Source: Auanema rhodensis (Eukaryota; Nematoda; Chromadorea; Rhabditida; Rhabditidae). From it: DNA of 64,000 nt. Below, piece by piece: positions 12,801 to 24,541 of this stretch (position 1 is its first letter; each line of letters begins with the position of its first letter). The notes under the pieces were generated by a model, which was not told the origin of the DNA, ran no database searches, and saw only the letters and a program-made list of their open reading frames with translations. The position numbers were made by a program, and so were the translations under genes. The stretch covers positions 682,001 through 746,000 of the forward strand of contig CAXKVF010000075.1 in NCBI GenBank assembly GCA_964057225.1, read 5' to 3'.

Positions 12801-13728
12801 GATGTGCACTTGGTATGTAACTCGCTTCACGTGAAAGATAAAGAGATGCGGTTTTCAAAATTAGATTCCCCATGTCCATATTAGTCTAAAAACAAATTTT
12901 TATTGATATTGGTTCATGGTAACCATGACTTTGAAATTTACGTGAACTTTAATTTATGCTAATTAAATGTACACGTGATGTGCACTTGGTATGTAACTCG
13001 CTTCACGTGAAAGATAAAGAGATGCGGTTTTTAAAATTAGATTCCCCATGTCCATATTAGTCTAAAAACAAATTTTTATTGATATTGGTGCATGGTAACC
13101 ATGACTTTGAAATTTACGTGAACTTTAATTTATGATAATTAAATGTACACGTGATGTGCATTTGGTATGTAACTCGCTTCACGTGAAAGATAAAGAGATG
13201 CGGTTTTCAAAATTAGATTCCCCATGTCCATATTAGTCTAAAAACAAATTTTTATTGATATTGGTTCATGGTAACCATGACTTTAAAATTTACGTGAACT
13301 TTAATTTATGCTAATTAAATGTACACGTGATGTGCACTTGGTATGTAACTCGCTTCACGTGAAAGATAAAGAGATGCGGTTTTCAAAATTAGATTCCCCA
13401 TGTCCATATTAGTCTAAAAACAAATTTTTATTGATATTGGTGCATGGTAACCATGACTTTGAAATTTACGTGAACTTTAATTTATGCTAATTAAATGTAC
13501 ACGTGATGTGCACTTGGTATGTAACTCGCTTCACGTGAAAGATAAAGAGATGCGGTTTTCAAAATTAGATTCCCCATGTCCATATTAGTCTAAAAACAAA
13601 TTTTTATTGATATTGGTGCATGGTAACCATGACTTTGAAATTTACGTGAACTTTAATTTATGCTAATTAAATGTACACGTGATGTGCACTTGGTATGTAA
13701 CTCGCTTCACGTGAAAGATAAAGAGATG
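6865..13728 (+). repeat. Near-consensus domain with a G/T polymorphic site
   Basis: These 39 monomers are close to consensus. The main shared difference is position 66: GGTGCATGG versus GGTTCATGG. The two types alternate strictly in places (6865-7920, 10385-11264), and elsewhere runs of one type occur; eight G-type copies run from 8977 to 10384. Scattered changes are mostly private, for example TCTTAAAAC near 6903, TTTCTATTG near 8323 and TAGGTGAAC near 8891. AGATGAAG recurs around 7030, 8613, 9670 and 9846. I see no stable higher-order unit longer than a dimer. No gene or other element is present. Confidence 0.85.
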
Positions 13729-13908
13729 CGGTTTTCAAAATTAGATTCCCCATGTCCATATTAGTCTAAAAACAAATTTTTATTGATATTGGTGCATGGT
13801 AGGTAACCATGACTTTGAAATTTACGTGAACTTTAATTTATGCTAATTAAATGTACACTTGATGTACATTTGGTATGTAACTCGCTTCACGTGAAAGATA
13901 AAGAGATG
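13729..13908 (+). repeat. 180-bp monomer with 4-bp GGTA insertion (1)
   Basis: The dyad reads CATGGTAGGTAACCATG instead of CATGGTAACCATG, a tandem duplication of GGTA near 13798-13805. The next phase marker is at 13909, 180 bp downstream. The copy also reads CACTTGATGTACATTTGG. It is the first member of HOR domain 2. Confidence 0.95.
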
Positions 13909-14964
13909 CGATTTTCAAAATTAGAATCCCCATGTCCATATTAGTCTAAAAACAAATTTTTATTGATATTGGTTCATGGTAACCATGACTTTGAAATTTA
14001 CGTGAACTTTAATTTATGCTAATTAAATGTACACGTGATGTGCACTTGGTATGTAACTCGCTTCACGTGAAAGATAAAGAGATGCGGTTTTCAAAATTAG
14101 ATTCCCCATGTCCATATTAGTCTAAAAACAAATTTTTATTGATATTGGTGCATGGTAACCATGACTTTGAAATTTACGTGAACTTTAATTTATGCTAATT
14201 AAATGTACACGTGATGTGCACTTGGTATGTAACTCGCTTCACGTGAAAGATAAAGAGATGCGGTTTTCAAAATTAGATTCCCCATGTCCATATTAGTCTA
14301 AAAACAAATTTTTATTGATATTGGTTCATGGTAACCATGACTTTGAAATTTACGTGAACTTTAATTTATGCTAATTAAATGTACACGTGATGTGCACTTG
14401 GTATGTAACTCGCTTCACGTGAAAGATAAAGAGATGCGGTTTTCAAAATTAGATTCCCCATGTCCATATTAGTCTAAAAACAAATTTTTATTGATATTGG
14501 TTCATGGTAACCATGACTTTGAAATTTACGTGAACTTTAATTTATGCTAATTAAATGTACACGTGATGTGCACTTGGTATGTAACTCGCTTCACGTGAAA
14601 GATAAAGAGATGCGGTTTTCAAAATTAGATTCCCCATGTCCATATTAGTCTAAAAACAAATTTTTATTGATATTGGTGCATGGTAACCATGACTTTGAAA
14701 TTTACGTGAACTTTAATTTATGCTAATTAAATGTACACGTGATGTGCACTTGGTATGTAACTCGCTTCACGTGAAAGATAAAGAGATGCGGTTTTCAAAA
14801 TTAGATTCCCCATGTCCATATTAGTCTAAAAACAAATTTTTATTGATATTGGTGCATGGTAACCATGACTTTGAAATTTACGTGAACTTTAATTTATGCT
14901 AATTAAATGTACACGTGATGTGCATTTGGTATGTAACTCGCTTCACGTGAAAGATAAAGAGATG

Positions 14965-15144
14965 CGGTTTTCAAAATTAGATTCATCATGTCCATATTAG
15001 TCTAAAAACAAATTTTTATTGATATTGGTGCATGGTAGGTAACCATGACTTTGAAATTTACGTGAACGTTAATTTATGCTAATTAAATGTACACTTGATG
15101 TACACTTGGTATGTAACTCGCTTCACGTGAAAGATAAAGAGATG
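14965..15144 (+). repeat. 180-bp monomer with 4-bp GGTA insertion (2)
   Basis: Same GGTA duplication as at 13729, shifting the phase by +4 again (markers at 14965 and 15145). Private changes are GATTCATCATG near 14980 and GTGAACGTTAA near 15063. It starts the second unit of HOR domain 2. Confidence 0.95.
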
Positions 15145-16376
15145 CGATTTTCAAAATTAGAATCCCCATGTCCATATTAGTCTAAAAACAAATTTTTATT
15201 GATATTGGTTCATGGTAACCATGACTTTGAAATTTACGTGAACTTTAATTTATGCTAATTAAATGTACACGTGATGTGCACTTGGTATGTAACTCGCTTC
15301 ACGTGAAAGATAAAGAGATGCGGTTTTCAAAATTAGATTCCCCATGTCCATATTAGTCTAAAAACAAATTTTTATTGATATTGGTGCATGGTAACCATGA
15401 CTTTGAAATTTACGTGAACTTTAATTTATGCTAATTAAATGTACACGTGATGTGCACTTGGTATGTAACTCGCTTCACGTGAAAGATAAAGAGATGCGGT
15501 TTTCAAAATTAGATTCCCCATGTCCATATTAGTCTAAAAACAAATTTTTATTGATATTGGTTCATGGTAACCATGACTTTGAAATTTACGTGAACTTTAA
15601 TTTATGCTAATTAAATGTACACGTGATGTGCACTTGGTATGTAACTCGCTTCACGTGAAAGATAAAGAGATGCGGTTTTCAAAATTAGATTCCCCATGTC
15701 CATATTAGTCTAAAAACAAATTTTTATTGATATTGGTTCATGGTAACCATGACTTTGAAATTTACGTGAACTTTAATTTATGCTAATTAAATGTACACGT
15801 GATGTGCACTTGGTATGTAACTCGCTTCACGTGAAAGATAAAGAGATGCGGTTTTCAAAATTAGATTCCCCATGTCCATATTAGTCTAAAAACAAATTTT
15901 TATTGATATTGGTGCATGGTAACCATGACTTTGAAATTTACGTGAACTTTAATTTATGCTAATTAAATGTACACGTGATGTGCACTTGGTATGTAACTCG
16001 CTTCACGTGAAAGATAAAGAGATGCGGTTTTCAAAATTAGATTCCCCATGTCCATATTAGTCTAAAAACAAATTTTTATTGATATTGGTGCATGGTAACC
16101 ATGACTTTGAAATTTACGTGAACTTTAATTTATGCTAATTAAATGTACACGTGATGTGCACTTGGTATGTAACTCGCTTCACGTGAAAGATAAAGAGATG
16201 CGGTTTTCAAAATTAGATTCCCCATGTCCATATTAGTCTAAAAACAAATTTTTATTGATATTGGTGCATGGTAACCATGACTTTGAAATTTACGTGAACT
16301 TTAATTTATGCTAATTAAATGTACACGTGATGTGCATTTGGTATGTAACTCGCTTCACGTGAAAGATAAAGAGATG

Positions 16377-16556
16377 CGGTTTTCAAAATTAGATTCCCCA
16401 TGTCCATATTAGTCTAAAAACAAATTTTTATTGATATTGGTGCATGGTAGGTAACCATGACTTTGAAATTTACGTGAACTTTAATTTATGCTAATTAAAT
16501 GTACACTTGATGTACACTTGGTATGTAACTCGCTTCACGTGAAAGATAAAGAGATG
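16377..16556 (+). repeat. 180-bp monomer with 4-bp GGTA insertion (3)
   Basis: Third GGTA duplication (markers at 16377 and 16557). The shared CACTTGATGTACAC downstream shows that the three insertion monomers descend from one ancestor by HOR amplification and are not independent slippage events. Confidence 0.95.
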
Positions 16557-16908
16557 CGATTTTCAAAATTAGAATCCCCATGTCCATATTAGTCTAAAAA
16601 CAAATTTTTATTGATATTGGTTCATGGTAACCATGACTTTGAAATTTACGTGAACTTTAATTTATGCTAATTAAATGTACACTTGATGTACACTTGGTAT
16701 GTAACTCGCTTCACGTGAAAGATAAAGAGATGCGATTTTCAAAATTAGAATCCCCATGTCCATATTAGTCTAAAAACAAATTTTTATTGATATTGGTTCA
16801 TGGTAACCATGACTTTGAAATTTACGTGAACTTTAATTTATGCTAATTAAATGTACACGTGATGTGCACTTGGTATGTAACTCGCTTCACGTGAAAGATA
16901 AAGAGATG
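16557..16908 (+). repeat. Duplicated GCGATTTTC/GAATCCCC monomer pair
   Basis: In the other two units of HOR domain 2 this monomer type occurs once; here two stand in a row. The first carries CACTTGATGTACAC, a variant otherwise seen on the GGTA monomer, but lacks the GGTA insertion. It therefore looks like a recombinant between neighbouring monomer types, with the break between the dyad and monomer position 127. Confidence 0.75.
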
Positions 16909-19900
16909 CGGTTTTCAAAATTAGATTCCCCATGTCCATATTAGTCTAAAAACAAATTTTTATTGATATTGGTGCATGGTAACCATGACTTTGAAATTTA
17001 CGTGAACTTTAATTTATGCTAATTAAATGTACACGTGATGTGCACTTGGTATGTAACTCGCTTCACGTGAAAGATAAAGAGATGCGGTTTTCAAAATTAG
17101 ATTCCCCATGTCCATATTAGTCTAAAAACAAATTTTTATTGATATTGGTTCATGGTAACCATGACTTTGAAATTTACGTGAACTTTAATTTATGCTAATT
17201 AAATGTACACGTGATGTGCACTTGGTATGTAACTCGCTTCACGTGAAAGATAAAGAGATGCGGTTTTCAAAATTAGATTCCCCATGTCCATATTAGTCTA
17301 AAAACAAATTTTTATTGATATTGGTTCATGGTAACCATGACTTTGAAATTTACGTGAACTTTAATTTATGCTAATTAAATGTACACGTGATGTGCACTTG
17401 GTATGTAACTCGCTTCACGTGAAAGATAAAAAGATGCGGTTTTCAAAATTAGATTCCCCATGTCCATATTAGTCTAAAAACAAATTTTTATTGATATTGG
17501 TGCATGGTAACCATGACTTTGAAATTTACGTGAACTTTAATTTATGCTAATTAAATGTACACGTGATGTGCACTTGGTATGTAACTCGCTTCACGTGAAA
17601 GATAAAGAGATGCGGTTTTCAAAATTAGATTCCCCATGTCCATATTAGTCTAAAAACAAATTTTTATTGATATTGGTGCATGGTAACCATGACTTTGAAA
17701 TTTACGTGAACTTTAATTTATGCTAATTAAATGTACACGTGATGTGCACTTGGTATGTAACTCGCTTCACGTGAAAGATAAAGAGATGCGGTTTTCAAAA
17801 TTAGATTCCCCATGTCCATATTAGTCTAAAAACAAATTTTTATTGATATTGGTGCATGGTAACCATGACTTTGAAATTTACGTGAACTTTAATTTATGCT
17901 AATTAAATGTACACGTGATGTGCACTTGGTATGTAACTCGCTTCACGTGAAAGATGAAGAGATGCGGTTTTCAAAATTAGTTTCCCCATGTCCATATTAG
18001 TCTAAAAACAAATTTTTATTGATATTGGTGCATGGTAACCATGACTTTGAAATTTACGTGAACTTTAATTTATGCTAATTAAATGTACACGTGATGTGCA
18101 CTTGGTATGTAACTCGCTTCACGTGAAAGATAAAGAGATGCGGTTTTCAAAATAAGATTCCCCATGTCCATATTAGTCTAAAAACAAATTTTTATTGATA
18201 TTGGTTCATGGTAACCATGACTTTGAAATTTACGTGAACTTTAATTTATGCTAATTAAATGTACACGTGATGTGCACTTGGTATGTAACTCGCTTCACGT
18301 GAAAGATAAAGAGATGCGGTTTTCAAAATTAGATTCCCCATGTCCATATTAGTCTAAAAACAAATTTTTATTGATATTGGTTCATGGTAACCATGACTTT
18401 GAAATTTACGTGAACTTTAATTTATGCTAATTAAATGTACACGTGATGTGCACTTGGTATGTAACTCGCTTCACGTGAAAGATAAAGAGATGCGGTTTTC
18501 AAAATTAGATTCCCCATGTCCATATTAGTCTAAAAACAAATTTTTATTGATATTGGTGCATGGTAACCATGACTTTGAAATTTACGTGAACTTTAATTTA
18601 TGCTAATTAAATGTACACGTGATGTGCACTTGGTATGTAACTCGCTTCACGTGAAAGATAAAGAGATGCGGTTTTCAAAATTAGATTCCCCATGTCCATA
18701 TTAGTCTAAAAACAAATTTTTATTGATATTGGTTCATGGTAACCATGACTTTGAAATTTACGTGAACTTTAATTTATGCTAATTAAATGTACACGTGATG
18801 TGCACTTGGTATGTAACTCGCTTCACGTGAAAGATAAAGAGATGCGGTTTTCAAAATTAGATTCCCCATGTCCATATTAGTCTAAAAACAAATTTTTATT
18901 GATATTGGTGCATGGTAACCATGACTTTGAAATTTACGTGAACTTTAATTTATGCTAATTAAATGTACACGTGATGTGCACTTGGTATGTAACTCGCTTC
19001 ACGTGAAAGATAAAGAGATGCGGTTTTCAAAATTAGATTCCCCATGTCCATATTAGTCTAAAAACAAATTTTTATTGATATTGGTGCATGGTAACCATGA
19101 CTTTGAAATTTACGTGAACTTTAATTTATGCTAATTAAATGTACACGTAATGTGCACTTGGTATGTAACTCGCTTCACGTGAAAGATAAAGAGATGCGGT
19201 TTTCAAAATTAGATTCCCCATGTCCATATTAGTCTAAAAACAAATTTTTATTGATATTGGTGCATGGTAACCATGACTTTGAAATTTACGTGAACTTTAA
19301 TTTATGCTAATTAAATGTACGCGTGATGTGCACTTGGTATGTAACTCGCTTCACGTGAAAGATAAAGAGATGCGGTTTTCAAAATTAGATTCCCCATGTC
19401 CATATTAGTCTAAAAACAAATTTTTATTGATATTGGTTCATGGTAACCATGACTTTGAAATTTACGTGAACTTTAATTTATGCTAATTAAATGTACACGT
19501 GATGTGCACTTGGTATGTAACTCGCTTCACGTGAAAGATAAAGAGATGCGGTTTTCAAAATTAGATTCCCCATGTCCATATTAGTCTAAAAACAAATTTT
19601 TATTGATATTGGTGCATGGTAACCATGACTTTGAAATTTACGTGAACTTTAATTTATGCTAATTAAATGTACACGTGATGTGCACTTGGTATGTAACTCG
19701 CTTCACGTGAAAGATAAAGAGATGCGGTTTTCAAAATTAGATTCCCCATGTCCATATTAGTCTAAAAACAAATTTTTATTGATATTGGTTCATGGTAACC
19801 ATGACTTTGAAATTTACGTGAACTTTAATTTATGCTAATTAAATGTACACGTGATGTGCACTTGGTATGTAACTCGCTTCACGTGAAAGATAAAGAGATG

Positions 19901-20076
19901 CGGTTTTCAAAATTAGATTCCCCATGTCCATATTAGTCTAAAAACAAATTTTTATTGATATTGGTGCATGGTAACCATGACTTTGAAATTTACGTGAACT
20001 TTAATTTATGCTAATTAAATGTACACGTGATGTGCACTTGGTATGTAACTCGCTTCACGTGAAAGATAAAGAGATG
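16909..20076 (+). repeat. Near-consensus domain between HOR domains
   Basis: Eighteen monomers close to consensus, with a G/T mix at position 66 and private changes only: AGATAAAAAG near 17426, AGATGAAG near 17954, TTAGTTTCCCC near 17977, AATAAGATTC near 18150, CACGTAATG near 19144 and GTACGCGTG near 19318. The left end overlaps the last unit of HOR domain 2. No gene, element or higher-order period is visible. Confidence 0.85.
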
Positions 20077-23000
20077 CGGTTTTCAAAATTAGATTCCCCA
20101 TGTCCATATTAGTCTAAAAACAAATTTTTATTGATATTGCTTCATGGTAACCATGACTTTGAAATTTACGTGAACTTTAATTTATGCTAATTGAATGTAC
20201 ACGTGATGTGCACTTGGTATGTAACTCGCTTCACGTGAAAGATAAAGAGATGCGGTTTTCAAAATTAGATTCCCCATGTCCATATTAGTCTAAAAACAAA
20301 TTTTTATTGATATTGGTTCATGGTAACCATGACTTTGAAATATACGTGAACTTTAATTTATGCTAATTAAATGTACACGTGATGTGCACTTGGTATGTAA
20401 CTCGCTTCACGTGAAAGATAAAGAGATGCGGTTTTCAAAATTAGATTCCCCATGTCCATATTAGTCTAAAAACAAATTTTTATTGATATTGGTGCATGGT
20501 AACCATGACTTTGAAATATACGTGAACTTTAATTTATGCTAATTAAATGTACACGTGATGTGCACTTGGTATGTAACTCGCTTCACGTGAAAGATAAAGA
20601 GATGCGGTTTTCAAAATTAGATTCCCCATGTCCATATTAGTCTAAAAACAAATTTTTATTGATATTGGTGCATGGTAACCATGACTTTGAATTTTACGTG
20701 AACTTTAATTTATGCTAATTAAATGTACACGTGATGTGCACTTGGTATGTAACTCGCTTCACGTGAAAGATAAAGAGATGCGGTTTTCAAAATTAGATCC
20801 CCCATGTCCATATTAGTCTAAAAACAAATTTTGATTGATATTGGTGCATGGTAACCATGACTTTGAAATTTACGTGAACTTTAATTTATGCTAATTAAAT
20901 GTACACGTGATGTGCACTTGGTATGTAACTCGCTTCACGTGAAAGATAAAGAGATGCGGTTTTCAAAATTAGATTCCCCATGTCCATATTAGTCTAAAAA
21001 CAAATTTTTATTGATATTGGTGCATGGTAACCATGACTTTGAAATTTACGTGAACTTTAATTTATGCTAATTAAATGTACACGTGATGTGCACTTGGTAT
21101 GTAACTCGCTTCACGTGAAAGATAAAGAGATGCGGTTTTCAAAATTAGATTCCCCATGTCCATATTAGTCTAAAAACAAATTTTTATTGATATTGGTGCA
21201 TGGTAACCATGACTTTGAAATTTACGTGAACTTTAATTTATGCTAATTAAATGTACACGTGATGTGCACTTGGTATGTAACTCGCTTCACGTGAAAGATA
21301 AAGAGATGCGGTTTTCAAAATTAGATTCCCCATGTCCATATTAGTCTAAAAACAAATTTTTATTGATATTGCTTCATGGTAACCATGACTTTGAAATTTA
21401 CGTGAACTTTAATTTATGCTAATTGAATGTACACGTGATGTGCACTTGGTATGTAACTCGCTTCACGTGAAAGATAAAGAGATGCGGTTTTCAAAATTAG
21501 ATTCCCCATGTCCATATTAGTCTAAAAACAAATTTTTATTGATATTGGTTCATGGTAACCATGACTTTGAAATATACGTGAACTTTAATTTATGCTAATT
21601 AAATGTACACGTGATGTGCACTTGGTATGTAACTCGCTTCACGTGAAAGATAAAGAGATGCGGTTTTCAAAATTAGATTCCCCATGTCCATATTAGTCTA
21701 AAAACAAATTTTTATTGATATTGGTGCATGGTAACCATGACTTTGAAATATACGTGAACTTTAATTTATGCTAATTAAATGTACACGTGATGTGCACTTG
21801 GTATGTAACTCGCTTCACGTGAAAGATAAAGAGATTCGGTTTTCAAAATTAGATTCCCCATGTCCATATTAGTCTAAAAACAAATTTTTATTGATATTGG
21901 TGCATGGTAACCATGACTTTGAATTTTACGTGAACTTTAATTTATGCTAATTAAATGTACACGTGATGTGCACTTGGTATGTAACTCGCTTCACGTGAAA
22001 GATAAAGAGATGCGGTTTTCAAAATTAGATCCCCCATGTCCATATTAGTCTAAAAACAAATTTTGATTGATATTGGTGCATGGTAACCATGACTTTGAAA
22101 TTTACGTGAACTTTAATTTATGCTAATTAAATGTACACGTGATGTGCACTTGGTATGTAACTCGCTTCACGTGAAAGATAAAGAGATGCGGTTTTCAAAA
22201 TTAGATTCCCCATGTCCATATTAGTCTAAAAACAAATTTTTATTGATATTGGTGCATGGTAACCATGACTTTGAAATTTACGTGAACTTTAATTTATGCT
22301 AATTAAATGTACACGTGATGTGCACTTGGTATGTAACTCGCTTCACGTGAAAGATAAAGAGATGCGGTTTTCAAAATTAGATTCCCCATGTCCATATTAG
22401 TCTAAAAACAAATTTTTATTGATATTGGTGCATGGTAACCATGACTTTGAATTTTACGTGAACTTTAATTTATGCTAATTAAATGTACACGTGATGTGCA
22501 CTTGGTATGTAACTCGCTTCACGTGAAAGATAAAGAGATGCGGTTTTCAAAATTAGATCCCCCATGTCCATATTAGTCTAAAAACAAATTTTGATTGATA
22601 TTGGTGCATGGTAACCATGACTTTGAAATTTACGTGAACTTTAATTTATGCTAATTAAATGTACACGTGATGTGCACTTGGTATGTAACTCGCTTCACGT
22701 GAAAGATAAAGAGATGCGGTTTTCAAAATTAGATTCCCCATGTCCATATTAGTCTAAAAACAAATTTTTATTGATATTGGTGCATGGTAACCATGACTTT
22801 GAAATTTACGTGAACTTTAATTTATGCTAATTAAATGTACACGTGATGTGCACTTGGTATGTAACTCGCTTCACGTGAAAGATAAAGAGATGCGGTTTTC
22901 AAAATTAGATTCCCCATGTCCATATTAGTCTAAAAACAAATTTTTATTGATATTGGTTCATGGTAACCATGACTTTGAAATTTACGTGAACTTTAATTTA

Positions 23001-24476
23001 TGCTAATTAAATGTACACGTGATGTGCACTTGGTATGTAACTCGCTTCACGTGAAAGATAAAGAGATGCGGTTTTCAAAATTAGATTCCCCATGTCCATA
23101 TTAGTCTAAAAACAAATTTTTATTGATATTGGTGCATGGTAACCATGACTTTGAAATTTACGTGAACTTTAATTTATGCTAATTAAATGTACACGTGATG
23201 TGCACTTGGTATGTAACTCGCTTCACGTGAAAGATAAAGAGATGCGGTTTTCAAAATTAGATTCCCCATGTCCATATTAGTCTAAAAACAAATTTTTATT
23301 GATATTGCTTCATGGTAACCATGACTTTGAAATTTACGTGAACTTTAATTTATGCTAATTGAATGTACACGTGATGTGCACTTGGTATGTAACTCGCTTC
23401 ACGTGAAAGATAAAGAGATGCGGTTTTCAAAATTAGATTCCCCATGTCCATATTAGTCTAAAAACAAATTTTTATTGATATTGGTTCATGGTAACCATGA
23501 CTTTGAAATATACGTGAACTTTAATTTATGCTAATTAAATGTACACGTGATGTGCACTTGGTATGTAACTCGCTTCACGTGAAAGATAAAGAGATGCGGT
23601 TTTCAAAATTAGATTCCCCATGTCCATATTAGTCTAAAAACAAATTTTTATTGATATTGGTGCATGGTAACCATGACTTTGAAATATACGTGAACTTTAA
23701 TTTATGCTAATTAAATGTACACGTGATGTGCACTTGGTATGTAACTCGCTTCACGTGAAAGATAAAGAGATGCGGTTTTCAAAATTAGATTCCCCATGTC
23801 CATATTAGTCTAAAAACAAATTTTTATTGATATTGGTGCATGGTAACCATGACTTTGAATTTTACGTGAACTTTAATTTATGCTAATTAAATGTACACGT
23901 GATGTGCACTTGGTATGTAACTCGCTTCACGTGAAAGATAAAGAGATGCGGTTTTCAAAATTAGATCCCCCATGTCCATATTAGTCTAAAAACAAATTTT
24001 GATTGATATTGGTGCATGGTAACCATGACTTTGAAATTTACGTGAACTTTAATTTATGCTAATTAAATGTACACGTGATGTGCACTTGGTATGTAACTCG
24101 CTTCACGTGAAAGATAAAGAGATGCGGTTTTCAAAATTAGATTCCCCATGTCCATATTAGTCTAAAAACAAATTTTTATTGATATTGGTGCATGGTAACC
24201 ATGACTTTGAAATTTACGTGAACTTTAATTTATGCTAATTAAATGTACACGTGATGTGCACTTGGTATGTAACTCGCTTCACGTGAAAGATAAAGAGATG
24301 CGGTTTTCAAAATTAGATTCCCCATGTCCATATTAGTCTAAAAACAAATTTTTATTGATATTGGTGCATGGTAACCATGACTTTGAATTTTACGTGAACT
24401 TTAATTTATGCTAATTAAATGTACACGTGATGTGCACTTGGTATGTAACTCGCTTCACGTGAAAGATAAAGAGATG
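20077..24476 (+). repeat. HOR domain 3: 7-monomer core (1,232 bp) with expansions
   Basis: The core order is: GCTTCATG with AATTGAATG; GGTTCATG with GAAATATAC; GGTGCATG with GAAATATAC; GAATTTTAC; GATCCCCC with TTTTGATTG; consensus; consensus. It occupies 20077-21308 and restarts at 21309 (AATTGAATG 1,232 bp apart) and at 23245 (1,936 bp, 11 monomers). The longer unit at 21309-23244 contains extra GAATTTT-GATCCCCC pairs. These monomer types are absent or rare before 20 kb and dominate from here to about 58.8 kb, so this is a distinct amplification family within the same satellite. Confidence 0.88.
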
Positions 24477-24541
24477 CGGTTTTCAAAATTAGATCCCCCA
24501 TGTCCATATTAGTCTAAAAACAAATTTTGATTGATATTGGT

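Larger units (their letters stand above)
13729..17788 (+). repeat. HOR domain 2: 7/8-monomer units marked by GGTA insertion
   Basis: Three units begin with an insertion monomer, at 13729, 14965 and 16377. Shared order: the GGTA-insertion monomer with CACTTGATGTACA; a monomer reading GCGATTTTC and GAATCCCC with GGTTCATG; consensus; two T-type copies; two or three G-type copies, the last of which carries GTGCATTTGG in the units ending at 14964 and 16376. The first interval is 1,236 bp (7 monomers plus 4 bases) and the second 1,412 bp (8 monomers plus 4 bases, with one extra G-type copy). The third unit has two consecutive GCGATTTTC monomers (16557 and 16733). Such gain or loss of single monomers is the usual outcome of unequal exchange. 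Confidence 0.88.
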
